This document shows, one piece after another, positions 9,132-17,492 of a stretch of 64,000 nucleotides of DNA. This DNA comes from Parasphingorhabdus halotolerans (GTDB lineage Bacteria > Pseudomonadota > Alphaproteobacteria > Sphingomonadales > Sphingomonadaceae). The position numbers and the translations under genes were made by a program. Under the pieces are notes generated by a model that was not told where the DNA came from, searched no databases, and saw nothing but the letters and a program-made list of their open reading frames with translations. Each line of letters opens with the position of its first letter. Position 1 is the stretch's first letter. The stretch is from the NCBI RefSeq assembly GCF_012516475.1, contig NZ_CP051217.1:682001-746000 (forward strand), written 5' to 3'.

Positions 9132-9940
9132 CACGCTCATTCCATCAATTTAATTGTGATGGAGACGCGCTGTACGGGACGCTTGATAGCGGGTCGCACA
9201 CTACAGCATTGCTGATTGTTAGTGGAGGCAATGAGATAAGAGCTGGCGCCCACGCGGGAATGGCGAGACTAGCCGAATCTCTATCACAAAAGGATTTCCC
9301 GGTTTTTAGATATGATCGCCGGGGAATTGGTGACAGCAGCGGCCACAATGGAGAGTTTTTAACATCCCGAGCCGATATTCTGGCCGCCACACAATATCTT
9401 GGGCAAACGGTACCCAACCTCAAAAAAATTATCGGATTTGGAAATTGTGACGCAGCAACGTCTCTAGCTCTGTTTTCCAGGCTCGATGGCCTTATCCTCG
9501 CTAATCCCTGGGTTATCGAAACTTCCGAATCGACAAGCGAAACGGCATCAAAAACTGCCGCATCAGCCATCCGCGCGCGTTACTGGAACCGGCTCAAAAA
9601 CCCGCGCACTATTATCGATGCCCTAAGTGGTAAAATCGACTTCAGAAAGTTTCTTGGTGGCCTGAAACAAGTAACTCAGAAACAAGAAAATACTGGACTT
9701 TCTATCAAGCTAAGGGATGCTCTTCTGGAATTGGAACGCCCGTGCCGCATCCTGCTCGCCAAGCGCGACACCACCGCCCTTGCCTTTCAGGCCGCCTGGA
9801 ACAGCAGTGACTTTCGCGCAGTTAAAACCAAAACCAACATAACTTCAAACACACTGGAAAGCGCATCCCACAGTTTCGCCGACGACTTCGCTCGAAAGTG
9901 GCTGGAAAATGAGATTTTAGAATTTCTGGAAAGCGCCTGA
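9128..9940 (+). CDS. Exosortase-A system-associated hydrolase 1 (alpha/beta hydrolase)
   Basis: A 270-residue alpha/beta hydrolase-fold protein. It has an N-terminal LLIVSGGNEIRAGAH oxyanion-type loop, FRYDRRGIGDSSG, and GFGNCDAATS at the nucleophile elbow. In this family the elbow reads G-x-C-D-A-A, so Cys is the probable nucleophile in place of Ser. It is the last gene of the rightward exosortase-associated group. Its stop is separated by only one base from the stop of convergent trxB. The substrate is not known; a thioesterase role toward the acyl carrier protein is an inference. Confidence 0.82.
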   Translation: MTRSFHQFNCDGDALYGTLDSGSHTTALLIVSGGNEIRAGAHAGMARLAESLSQKDFPVFRYDRRGIGDSSGHNGEFLTSRADILAATQYLGQTVPNLKKIIGFGNCDAATSLALFSRLDGLILANPWVIETSESTSETASKTAASAIRARYWNRLKNPRTIIDALSGKIDFRKFLGGLKQVTQKQENTGLSIKLRDALLELERPCRILLAKRDTTALAFQAAWNSSDFRAVKTKTNITSNTLESASHSFADDFARKWLENEILEFLESA

Positions 9941-9941
9941 A

Positions 9942-10907
9942 CTACTCAGCCGCCATTAGTTCAAATTCTTCTTTCGCTAAGAACCGTTCAGCGTCGAGAG
10001 CTGCCATACATCCGGTCCCCGCTGCCGTCACCGCTTGACGATAGACGTGATCCATCACATCACCACACGCAAATAGACCGGGAATCTTGGTTTTCGGCGT
10101 GCCGGGCTCTACCTCAATGTAACCACCATCGATCAAATCCAGATGCTCTTTGAATATCTCGGTGGCTGGCGCGTGGCCAATCGCCACAAATGCCCCATTG
10201 GTCGCGATATGGCTCTTCTCACCGGTTTGTGTATCTATCAGGTCGACACCGACAAGGCCTTTAGGATCACCGCCTGCGACAAACTGTTCAACCGTTTTAT
10301 TCCACATCACGCTAATTTTGGGGTTCGCAAACAACCTGTCTTGCAGGATTTTCTCTGATCGCAAGCTATCACGCCGATGAATAAGCGTCACATCATCGCT
10401 GTGGTTAGTCATATAGAGCGCTTCTTCAACCGCAGTATTCCCGCCGCCAATTACCACGACCTTTTTGCCGCGGTAGAAAAAACCATCGCAGGTTGCACAA
10501 GCTGACACGCCCTTCCCGCTCAACGCCTCTTCACCCGGCACATTAAGCCATTTCGCTTGCGCTCCGGTGGCGATGACCAACGTATCACCCAAATAAACAT
10601 CACCACCGTCGCCGATCATCTTGAACGGGCGCTGAGATAGATCGACATCCACAATCGTATCAAAAATCATCCGGGTCCCGACACTTTCGGCCTGTGCCGT
10701 CATCTCCTCCATCAGCCAAGGCCCCTGAACAACGTCACGAAAACCTGGATAATTCTCGACATCTGTCGTGATAGTGAGCTGTCCACCAGGTTGAAGCCCC
10801 TGCACAACAATCGGTTCCATACCAGCCCGCGCACCATAGATCGCTGCGGATAATCCCGCTGGACCGGAGCCCAGTATAAGCATTTTGGTACGGTATGTTT
10901 CGGTCAT
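9942..10907 (-). CDS. trxB: Thioredoxin-disulfide reductase
   Basis: A 321-residue flavoprotein of normal length for low-molecular-weight thioredoxin reductase. It has the N-terminal FAD motif GSGPAGLSAAIYGA, the redox-active CATC (in SACATCDGFF), the NADPH motif VIGGGNTAVEEA and the C-terminal FAD segment GLFACGDVMD. It reduces thioredoxin with NADPH in the cytoplasm. It is monocistronic as far as seen and convergent with the exosortase hydrolase gene. Confidence 0.96.
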   Translation of the reverse strand: MTETYRTKMLILGSGPAGLSAAIYGARAGMEPIVVQGLQPGGQLTITTDVENYPGFRDVVQGPWLMEEMTAQAESVGTRMIFDTIVDVDLSQRPFKMIGDGGDVYLGDTLVIATGAQAKWLNVPGEEALSGKGVSACATCDGFFYRGKKVVVIGGGNTAVEEALYMTNHSDDVTLIHRRDSLRSEKILQDRLFANPKISVMWNKTVEQFVAGGDPKGLVGVDLIDTQTGEKSHIATNGAFVAIGHAPATEIFKEHLDLIDGGYIEVEPGTPKTKIPGLFACGDVMDHVYRQAVTAAGTGCMAALDAERFLAKEEFELMAAE

Positions 10908-11058
10908 GGCGCTTTCCTATCGAATCTGTTTTTCATCAAATAGGGATGCAGTGGCTATTGAGGCAAGTGGTAAGGCTCAATTTGGCGGCCAAGAATTCTA
11001 TTAAACCAAGAAAGTATCATTCCCAATCTTCCGACCGTCACTGACCTACCTGAAATTC

Positions 11059-11135
11059 TGGTAGCGGAGGAGGGACTCGAACCCCCGACACATGGATTAT
11101 GATTCCACTGCTCTAACCACCTGAGCTACTCCGCC
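11059..11135 (-). tRNA. tRNA-Met (CAT anticodon)
   Basis: A cloverleaf is readable on the minus strand. The acceptor stem starts GGCGGAG and the gene encodes its own CCA. The D-arm is AGCTCAGGTGGTTAGAGC. The anticodon loop ATCATAA lies in a GTGGA/TCCAT stem, and the T-loop is GTTCGAGTC. Anticodon CAT with this acceptor suggests elongator tRNA-Met. A tRNA-Ile with lysidine-modified CAT cannot be fully excluded by reading alone. Confidence 0.93.
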
Positions 11136-11312
11136 ATCGGACATGTCAAACAGCCATGGCTGCCTTGAAACTTCCTTTGATCGCGGCGCTATAGTCACAG
11201 CGTCTTATATGGTCAACAAGTTGCCGTCGATTTTCTGCTATAGCTTGCAAAGAAAGCGCCAACCACGCTAATGCACTAGATCTTACCGCTTTGCGGTCAC
11301 TAGGGGCGAAAT

Positions 11313-12548
11313 ATGAACGAATTTTACGACATTTTGATTGTCGGTGCCGGCCATGCCGGGGCGCAGGCTGCCATTGCGCTGCGTCAGCAGAAATTTGAAG
11401 GTAGCATTGCGCTGATAGGCAATGAGAAATACCCTCCTTACGAGCGACCCCCGCTCTCTAAGGAGTATCTCGCTGGAGAAAAAGAGTTTGAACGGATCAT
11501 GCTACGCCCCGAGAGCTTTTGGGGCGAGCGTAATATTGATCTACTAACGGGTTGCCGGGTCGCCAAAGTTGATCCTGACGAGCGCAAAGTCACTCTGGCA
11601 AATGACGATGAAGTCAAGTTCGGGAAGCTCATCTGGGCCACGGGCGGTTCGCCGCGAATGCTGGATTGCGCCGGTAGTCAGGCGCGCAACATCCACGCAG
11701 TCCGTTCCAGAGCCGATGTCGATAAGATAATGGCCGCGCTACCAACAACCCAAAATGTTGTCGTTGTCGGCGGCGGCTATATTGGCCTTGAAGCAGCGGC
11801 AGTGTTAACAAAATTGGAAAAAAAGGTAACAGTTGTAGAATCCCTGGACCGGGTTTTATCCCGCGTTGCCGGGGAAACGTTATCGCGCTTTTACGAAGCC
11901 GAACATCGACGGCAAGGCGTGACGATTGAACTGGAGGCGACAGTCGAAGGCTTCGAAACAAATGACGACGGCATGGCAACAGCCGTAAAATTGGCAGACG
12001 GCCGGATATTGCCGGCGGATATGGTGATCGTCGGGATCGGGATAATACCCGAAACCGGGCCATTGGTCGCAGCAGGCGCTGCGACCGGCAACGGCGTTGA
12101 TGTGGACCAGCATTGCCGTACAAGCCTCAACAAAATCTACGCCATTGGAGACTGCGCAGCCCACAGCAATCGTTATGCAAATGGAGCCCATATTCGTCTG
12201 GAATCTGTACAAAATGCCAATGACCAGGCGAAAGTCGCTGCCTTGGACATCATGGGCGAAGAATGTGAATATGACGCAGTACCATGGTTCTGGTCAAATC
12301 AATATGATCTGAAGCTGCAAACGGTGGGCATATCCACTGGCCATGACGAATATATCGTGCGCGGAAATCCCGATGATCGGCACTTCTCCATCGTCTATTT
12401 GCGGGATGGAAAAGTCATTGCACTTGATTGCGTCAACGCGACGAAAGACTACGTCCAAGGCCGTAAAGCGGTCGTCGAAGGGCTTGCTTTGAACACGGTC
12501 GAATTGGCAAATACAGATATTCCGATCAAGGAAGTCGGGCTGGTTTAA
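11313..12548 (+). CDS. FAD/NAD-dependent ferredoxin reductase (rhodocoxin reductase-like)
   Basis: A 411-residue flavoprotein. It has the FAD motif VGAGHAGAQAA at the N-terminus, the YERPPLSKEYL segment characteristic of ferredoxin and rhodocoxin reductases, the NAD motif VVVGGGYIGLEAA near residue 150, and IYAIGDCAAH. It would transfer electrons from NAD(P)H to a 2Fe-2S ferredoxin, usually serving a cytochrome P450 or ring-hydroxylating oxygenase. No such partner is adjacent. The stop overlaps that of the convergent RNA ligase-like gene by 4 bases. Confidence 0.87.
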   Translation: MNEFYDILIVGAGHAGAQAAIALRQQKFEGSIALIGNEKYPPYERPPLSKEYLAGEKEFERIMLRPESFWGERNIDLLTGCRVAKVDPDERKVTLANDDEVKFGKLIWATGGSPRMLDCAGSQARNIHAVRSRADVDKIMAALPTTQNVVVVGGGYIGLEAAAVLTKLEKKVTVVESLDRVLSRVAGETLSRFYEAEHRRQGVTIELEATVEGFETNDDGMATAVKLADGRILPADMVIVGIGIIPETGPLVAAGAATGNGVDVDQHCRTSLNKIYAIGDCAAHSNRYANGAHIRLESVQNANDQAKVAALDIMGEECEYDAVPWFWSNQYDLKLQTVGISTGHDEYIVRGNPDDRHFSIVYLRDGKVIALDCVNATKDYVQGRKAVVEGLALNTVELANTDIPIKEVGLV

Positions 12549-13063
12549 ACACCTCTGAAAGACCATTGGCCGATGGTTTCCCAAGGGCCATCCATATAAT
12601 AACTGAGTCCTAGACCTTTAATCCGGAAAGGCCGTGGCTCAAATTCCGCAGAAAGCTCGGCAAACAGCTGCTTGGACTCTTTAGCGGTCACCTTGTTTTG
12701 GACGGTGACATGCAATCTGGGCGTCTGTTGATCCTGGACCGTCAACAGTCCGTGAAATTGATCCGCCAACTCCATTCTCATGGCCAGTAGTTCGGGGGAA
12801 TGGATTTGATAAGCGACACCATAACCCAAATGGATCAAGCGTTGCAGCGAGGCTGCTGGTGGCTTGTTGTTCCGCGTCAATTCCAGGATACTGGACTTAA
12901 TCTCTGAATGCGCACCGGGCGGTAAATGATGGAATAAAGTGATATGTGCTGCAATCATATTCCTCTCCGGTGGAAAATAGCGCTTTCGCAGTTTATCCGC
13001 CCAAGCGAAATCAGCTTCCGCCATAGTTGCGGTCATTATCAGCGGCTTGTTGCGTTCAACCAT
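12545..13063 (-). CDS. 2'-5' RNA ligase family protein
   Basis: A 172-residue protein of the 2H phosphoesterase superfamily. It shows two His-x-Thr type motifs, AHITLFHH near residue 40 and RLHVTVQNK near residue 116, spaced as in LigT/ThpR-like enzymes. Members act on cyclic or 2'-5' phosphodiester bonds in RNA; the physiological substrate here is unknown. It is a single gene, convergent with the flavoprotein gene to its left, with overlapping stops. The ATG at 13063 has only a weak ribosome site. Confidence 0.8.
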   Translation of the reverse strand: MVERNKPLIMTATMAEADFAWADKLRKRYFPPERNMIAAHITLFHHLPPGAHSEIKSSILELTRNNKPPAASLQRLIHLGYGVAYQIHSPELLAMRMELADQFHGLLTVQDQQTPRLHVTVQNKVTAKESKQLFAELSAEFEPRPFRIKGLGLSYYMDGPWETIGQWSFRGV

Positions 13064-13175
13064 CGCTACTCTTTAGCCTAGAAACGCCTGACGAAGAACG
13101 AAATATCAGTCGATTTTCTTGAAATTGGGACGGGAGAGTCGCAAGAACGCAAGGAGCAAGGGGAGGACGGAACAA

Positions 13176-13613
13176 ATGACTTCAATAGGCAGAACAAAAC
13201 CGCCGATCTGGTTCTGGATTGTGGGAATATTAGCACTCCTTTGGAACGGCATGGGTGTAGGTGAATATATTCGGCAAATCACCATGAGCGCCGCCGAGTT
13301 TGCAGCTTTACCGGCCAATCAGCAGGAATTAATGATAGATCAACCATTTTGGCTAACCGCCGCTTTCGCCATTGCGGTACTGGCCGGGTTTGTCGCATCG
13401 GTATTGCTGCTATTGCGCCAACGGATAGCGGTGCGTCTGTTCATGGTATCCATGCTTGCTGTTTTTACCCAATTTGGCGGGTTGTTTCTGTTCAAAGGAT
13501 ATTGGGATATGCTTTCCGGTGCCGAAATAGTCATGCCAATACTCATTCCGATCTTCGCAGTCGGCTTTGCCTGGTTTGCCTGGCGTTGTGAAAAGAGCGG
13601 ATACCTGCGTTAA
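13176..13613 (+). CDS. Small integral membrane protein, four predicted helices (hypothetical)
   Basis: A 145-residue protein. The ATG at 13176 is chosen because GGGGAGGA lies 8 bases upstream. Four hydrophobic segments are visible: WFWIVGILALLWNGMGV, FAIAVLAGFVASVLLLL, LFMVSMLAVFTQFGGLFLF and VMPILIPIFAVGFAWFAW. A short extramembrane loop with YIRQITMSAAEFAALP follows the first helix. Similar unnamed proteins occur in sphingomonads. I do not recognise a function. It is convergent with the transporter gene 6 bases away. Confidence 0.75.
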   Translation: MTSIGRTKPPIWFWIVGILALLWNGMGVGEYIRQITMSAAEFAALPANQQELMIDQPFWLTAAFAIAVLAGFVASVLLLLRQRIAVRLFMVSMLAVFTQFGGLFLFKGYWDMLSGAEIVMPILIPIFAVGFAWFAWRCEKSGYLR

Positions 13614-13619
13614 ACCGAG

Positions 13620-14372
13620 TCAAATCGAGGTGCTAAATGGCGTGAAGTTGGTTTTTTCATCAAATACATCAACGCCTTCCCGCTTTTTCAACCATCCAAC
13701 CACTGCATAAGTCACGGGAGTGAGGACAACTTCCCAAAGCACTTTCAGCAGCCAGTTTGTTGCCATCACAGTTAAAACAACTGATGTCTCCCAAACACCA
13801 AGGAAAGCCAGCGGATAGAAAATCAGGCTATCGACGCCCTGCCCGACGATTGTCGAGCCAATAGTGCGGGTCCAAAGCATTTTGCCTTGCGTCCAAACCT
13901 TCATCCGAGCCATCACGTAGCTGTTTACAAATTCCCCGGCCCAGAATGCGAATATCGAAGCGGCCACGATCCGCGGGACTTGTCCAAACACACTTTCATA
14001 GGCGGCCTGCCCTTCCCATCCCTCAGCAGGCGGCAATGCAACAACTACCCAACTCATAAAGGCCATGAAGGTGACCGCTGCAAACCCTGCCCAGATAACC
14101 CGCCGCGCGCGCGCATACCCATAGACTTCTGTCAGCACGTCTCCGATCACGTAACCCAACGGAAAAAACAGGATGCCGGCTCCATAAACCCATTGTTCGC
14201 CACTTATCGTGATGAACGTAGGCTTTGCCGCGCCAATGACATTGGAGAGCAGAAGGATGGTGACGAAAGCAGCCATCACAAAATCAAAATATCGAAAACT
14301 ATGACCGACCTGGCTGGCTGCAGTGGTCCGCTTAATGTGATAATCACCCATCAGCAGATGCTTAACCAACAT
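13620..14372 (-). CDS. VUT family transporter, putative queuosine precursor importer (YhhQ-like)
   Basis: A 250-residue membrane protein with about six hydrophobic segments. Family marks are the early FPLGYVIGDVLTEVYGYARAR and later KMLWTRTIGSTIVGQGVDS, the polar residues conserved in the VUT_1 family (GDVLTEVYG, GQGVDSLIF). YhhQ-type members import preQ0 or preQ1 for queuosine synthesis. queC and queE are 18 kb away in this window, which fits but does not prove that role. An alternative ATG at 14351 would shorten it by 7 residues. Confidence 0.85.
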   Translation of the reverse strand: MLVKHLLMGDYHIKRTTAASQVGHSFRYFDFVMAAFVTILLLSNVIGAAKPTFITISGEQWVYGAGILFFPLGYVIGDVLTEVYGYARARRVIWAGFAAVTFMAFMSWVVVALPPAEGWEGQAAYESVFGQVPRIVAASIFAFWAGEFVNSYVMARMKVWTQGKMLWTRTIGSTIVGQGVDSLIFYPLAFLGVWETSVVLTVMATNWLLKVLWEVVLTPVTYAVVGWLKKREGVDVFDEKTNFTPFSTSI

Positions 14373-14456
14373 CAGCCAATATTCAATCTTTTATCCTGCA
14401 ACTTCATATGCCGGTTTGCAGCAGAGAAAAACATCGCTACAGCAAAAATCGAATTG

Positions 14457-14533
14457 GCGCCCGTAGCTCATCTGGATAGAGCGCGAGACTTCTAATCTTG
14501 AGGCAGCAGGTTCGAGTCCTGCCGGGCGCACCA
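14457..14533 (+). tRNA. tRNA-Arg (TCT anticodon)
   Basis: The cloverleaf has acceptor GCGCCCG pairing with CGGGCGC, followed by A and an encoded CCA. The D-arm is AGCTCATCTGGATAGAGC. The anticodon loop CTTCTAA in a CGAGA/TCTTG stem gives anticodon TCT. The T-arm is CAGGTTCGAGTCCTG. It ends 2 bases before the stop of the convergent Nudix gene. Confidence 0.95.
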
Positions 14534-14535
14534 AT

Positions 14536-15372
14536 TCAATCTTTGGGCTCTTTATCAAACCCGCGTTGCACAGCATCCATCGGTTCTGATGTGATCGGAT
14601 AACCGAGACCTTCCGGAATACAAAGAAATACGGACCCATCCCGTTTTTCCATTGTCGGCGAGACCATCTCGACAGGGTGCTGGCTACTGTGGTTGACCGC
14701 CTCATCATAAGAATTAAACTGGGCGAGACGCTCCAGGTTGCGCTTGGTCGGAAAAATGATTTTCACTTCGCCAGCTGCAGCTTTGTCCAGAACACCCTGC
14801 GCGCTGCTCCAGAAAAGATTATAATTCTCTGTCTCGTCAACGGTCGCTTCCGCGTTATGGTCATCATGCGAGATCATGTAAAACCGTGTATCGAAAACCC
14901 GGCGTTCGGCAAATGGCGGGCACCAGCGGGTGAATGGCACCAATTTTTCCAACTCCAATTGCCAGTCAAATTGGGTACAGATTTCCGATAATATCGTTCC
15001 CTCATGCAGGGCTGCCCGTGCGTCAAGAACACGCTGCGAACGCAAATCCCCGTTAACACCAACCGCGATACCGGTTTCCTCAATCGACTCCCTAATCGCA
15101 GCTATGCGCGCTCCATATTCTTCGATATCGTCGTGCCCAAGCGAGGAAGCAAAATCGTAATCTGCTTCGTCGACACGCCCGCCAGGAAACACAGCGGCGC
15201 CTGCCGCAAACGCCATTTTCGCTGACCGCTCGACCATCAAAAGATCCGGAGCCTGCGCGCCGGGCTTGTCGCGAAAGATTACCAATGTTGAGGCAGGAAT
15301 TGGCTTTGGCATCGGCTTGCCAGTCAGCGCGTCAAGTTTCGGGGTGTCATCAATCGAAGAATTATCGTTCAT
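14536..15372 (-). CDS. NUDIX hydrolase (NUDT7/NUDT19-like, long insertion)
   Basis: About 278 residues from the ATG at 15372; an upstream start at 15462 is less likely. The Nudix box is split: GGRVDEADYD is followed by about 20 residues before AIRESIEETGI, the arrangement seen in the NUDT19/CoA-diphosphatase-like group. Thus the metal-binding REXXEE is retained. N-terminal TLVIFRDKPGAQAPDLLMVE is the usual first strand pair. The probable reaction is hydrolysis of a nucleoside diphosphate linked compound, possibly CoA derivatives. The gene stands alone. Confidence 0.83.
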   Translation of the reverse strand: MNDNSSIDDTPKLDALTGKPMPKPIPASTLVIFRDKPGAQAPDLLMVERSAKMAFAAGAAVFPGGRVDEADYDFASSLGHDDIEEYGARIAAIRESIEETGIAVGVNGDLRSQRVLDARAALHEGTILSEICTQFDWQLELEKLVPFTRWCPPFAERRVFDTRFYMISHDDHNAEATVDETENYNLFWSSAQGVLDKAAAGEVKIIFPTKRNLERLAQFNSYDEAVNHSSQHPVEMVSPTMEKRDGSVFLCIPEGLGYPITSEPMDAVQRGFDKEPKD

Positions 15373-15490
15373 GCAAGTTATATGAACAGCATCCTTACCC
15401 AATGCAAAAGGAAACTGAGGGCGATCGGATTGCTGAAGTCGGCAAAAGTTCAAATTTGCCAAGCCACACAGTTCGTGGCAATCAGATGAT

Positions 15491-16078
15491 ATGGGAATAA
15501 TAGAACTTCTGGGTCTCGCCGGCAGTGTCAGCCTCCTTTCAGGATGGCGGCTTTATCTGACGGTATTTGTTACAGGTCTGGCTATGCGCCTTCAATGGAT
15601 CAGTCTTCCGGAAAACCTGCAAATGCTGGATGCGCTGGCTAATCCGTGGGTTTTGGGAATTAGTGGATTGGGCGCACTGGCGGAGTTTTTTGCTGACAAA
15701 ATATTGTGGCTCGATAGCGTCTGGGACACGATTCACACGATCATTCGCCCGATCGGCGGCGCTTTGCTCGCGCTAGCCGTCGTCGATGCCAGTGATCCCG
15801 CCTGGCAGGTGATTATCTTCCTGCTTGGCGGCGGTGCGGCTTTGATGAGCCATGGTGCCAAGGCAGGAGCCCGCGCCATCGTCAATACCAGTCCAGAACC
15901 GGTCAGCAATGCCGTGGTATCGACCGGGGAAGATATTGCCGCTGGCGGATTGCTGGTGCTCGCATTCACAAACCCGGCCATCGCATTAGTCGTCGCGACG
16001 GCGCTGCTAATATTTTGCATCTTCCTGATCTACAAGGGCTACCGGCTCTGGCGGAAAATGGTTTCGAGCGGGAGTTAA
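15491..16078 (+). CDS. DUF4126 domain integral membrane protein
   Basis: A 195-residue hydrophobic protein with several membrane segments. It has the DUF4126 hallmarks: an N-terminal GLAGSVSLLSGWRLYLTV, ALANPWVLGISGLGALAEF, GGGAALMSHGAKAGARA and NTSPEPVSNAV(V)STGED. The function of the family is unknown. The length is normal. It starts at an ATG about 120 bases from the divergent Nudix start and is followed by a hairpin and then mobile-element sequence. Confidence 0.85.
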   Translation: MGIIELLGLAGSVSLLSGWRLYLTVFVTGLAMRLQWISLPENLQMLDALANPWVLGISGLGALAEFFADKILWLDSVWDTIHTIIRPIGGALLALAVVDASDPAWQVIIFLLGGGAALMSHGAKAGARAIVNTSPEPVSNAVVSTGEDIAAGGLLVLAFTNPAIALVVATALLIFCIFLIYKGYRLWRKMVSSGS

Positions 16079-16107
16079 CGACACATAGCATGGGAATAAA
16101 ATTCCGC

Positions 16108-16143
16108 AAAAAAAAAGGGCCACAGTACAATAATTGTGCTGTG
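16108..16143. terminator. Hairpin with A/T tract after DUF4126 gene
   Basis: Arms CACAGTACAA and TTGTGCTGTG pair around a short centre at 16121-16143, with one G-T wobble. A run of A lies on its left, so on the minus strand it reads stem then GGCCC and a T run. It would best stop leftward transcription coming from the mobile region, and may also act weakly rightward. Confidence 0.5.
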
Positions 16144-16152
16144 ACATCCTTA

Positions 16153-16342
16153 GTGTCTGACCGAAAACTAAGTCACATATTTTCAATAACTTAATTAGGA
16201 TGGTGAGATCGAAAATATAGAACTTAGAAGTCTGTATTTGGCAGTCTTACGCGGGTTTATATATCGGATGACACTATATTCTAAACGAAAAAATCCATTA
16301 TAAGCCATTTTTTTAATAAAAATATAATTATCGGTCAGACTC
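16153..16342. mobile_element. MITE-like element, 190 bp, with 15-bp terminal inverted repeats
   Basis: The left end GTGTCTGACCGAAAA (16153-16167) and the complement of the right end GAGTCTGACCGATAA (16328-16342) match at 13 of 15 positions. Direct TTA repeats flank both ends (16150-16152 and 16343-16345). The interior is AT-rich and has no credible gene. This is the structure of a non-autonomous element moved by an IS5-like transposase that duplicates three bases. The parent element is not seen in this window; the termini differ from those of the neighbouring IS5 copy. Confidence 0.6.
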
Positions 16343-16798
16343 TTATTAGAAGTATCACTAGGGTCAGGACCTATTAAATTGCTTGCATGATTGGGAGAAG
16401 GTTGATTCGGTAGCGGCACTGAAGGAGGTGCCGTTGATGAGTGATTTGATCATGTTGAGCAAAGCGCAGATGCGCAAGATAGAGCCGTATTTTCCGTTAT
16501 CGCATGGCGTTCTCAGGGTGGATGACCAGCGGATATTGAGCGGGATCATCTTTGTCATTCGCAATGGCCTGCGCTGGCGCGACGCCCCGGCTGCCTACGG
16601 TCCGCACAAGACGATCTATAACCGCTTTGTTCGCTGGAGCCGTCTGGGCGTCTTTAACAAGATATTATCCACTCTGGCTGCTACCAGCGATGCCGATGAC
16701 TGCCTGATGATCGACGCCACCCATTTGAAAGCCCATCGTACCGCTGCCAGCCTTTTAAAAAAGGGTCTGTTTCCCGATATATTGGACGTACCAAGGGG

Positions 16799-16838
16799 TG
16801 AGGCAGCGTAGCTGATCCGGGGGATCGGCGAGAACCGA
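16799..16838. repeat. Hairpin insert copy 1 inside the transposase
   Basis: The extra sequence lies between the codons for GRTKG and LNSKLH, where the family has only one residue. Its core is a stem GCTGATCC, loop GGG, and stem GGATCGGC (16811-16829), followed by GAGA. It is related to the second insert at about 16986-17023, with compensating differences in the stem. Confidence 0.55.
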
Positions 16839-16985
16839 ACCTGAACAGCAAACTCCATGCCGTGTGCGATGGTAACGGCAGGCCGGTAATCTTGTGCCTG
16901 ACCGAAGGGCAGACGAGTGACCATATTGGTGCAAAGCTCACATATCCGGCACTTCCAGAGCATGCCGCTACAATGATCGGCGACA

Positions 16986-17023
16986 CCGAGCATCGTGCCG
17001 TGCCGGGGGCACGGGGAGACGCG
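16986..17023. repeat. Hairpin insert copy 2 inside the transposase
   Basis: It interrupts the conserved I-G-D-(R)-G-Y-D-S-D region that holds the second catalytic Asp. The core is stem CCGTGCC, loop GGG, stem GGCACGG (16998-17014), then GGAGA. It shares the CCGGGGG centre, an upstream GAG-CA-CGT pattern and a downstream CGG-GAGA with copy 1. Stem bases differ in a pairing-preserving way. Confidence 0.55.
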
Positions 17024-17492
17024 CAGGCTATGACAGCGATGAATATCGGGCGGCGCTGAAAGCCAAAGGCATCACACCGTGTATCCCGCCGCGCAAGGGG
17101 CGGCTGTTACCTGCAAATTTCGACAAGTCCCTTTACCGCCAGCGCCACAAAATCGAGAACATGTTTGGCAAACTCAAAGACTGGAGGCGTATCCACACCC
17201 GCTATGATCGCTGTGCACACACCTTCTTGTCAGCCATCGCAATCGCTGCAACCGTCATCTTCTGGCTCAGTTAATGAGTCCTGATCCTAACTTTAGCCCC
17301 ACAATCAATTATCGCCTGCCATCACCATCATTCAACACATCAATAAGATGCATCAAGCTTGTTTCCAGTTCATCTATTGGGATTGGATTCAAAATACACT
17401 CCAGTGTCGTCATTCATCAACAATAGTCCAATCTCTAACTAACAGGGAGTATTAATTTGAGGTTGACCGAAGAAGTCAAATTGTAATCTTCC

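Larger units (their letters stand above)
16437..17274 (+). pseudogene. IS5-family transposase, broken by frameshift and two insertions
   Basis: The intact start is ATG at 16437 with a strong AAGGAGGTG site. The first part runs to a stop at 16811 and contains the N-terminal domain and the first catalytic Asp (IDATHLKAHR). The frame slips near 16772-16785, after which GRTKG is readable in another frame. A further segment (LNSKLHAVCDGNGRP) is readable from about 16840 and ends at 17059. The last part (GYDSDEYRAALKAKG, then RHKIENMFGKLKDW with the catalytic Glu) is in a third frame to TAA at 17272. Removing the two inserts would leave about 250 codons, the normal family length. Not functional as it stands. 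Confidence 0.88.
16359..17289 (+). mobile_element. IS5-family insertion sequence (degenerate copy)
   Basis: Imperfect terminal repeats bound the element: TAGGGTCAGGACCTATTAA at 16359-16377 against the complement of 17271-17289, TAGGATCAGGACTCATTAA, with 16 of 19 matching. The outermost TA on each side is probably the duplicated target, as in the IS427 group of IS5. The interior is one transposase gene disrupted by two inserts. The span of about 930 bp is slightly longer than a usual element of this group because of those inserts. It lies 16 bases from the MITE-like element. Confidence 0.85.

Noticed and set aside
16195..16419. Minus-strand open frame of 74 codons across the MITE-like element
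   Set aside because: It spans the MITE interior and the IS5 left end, so it is composed of two unrelated mobile sequences.
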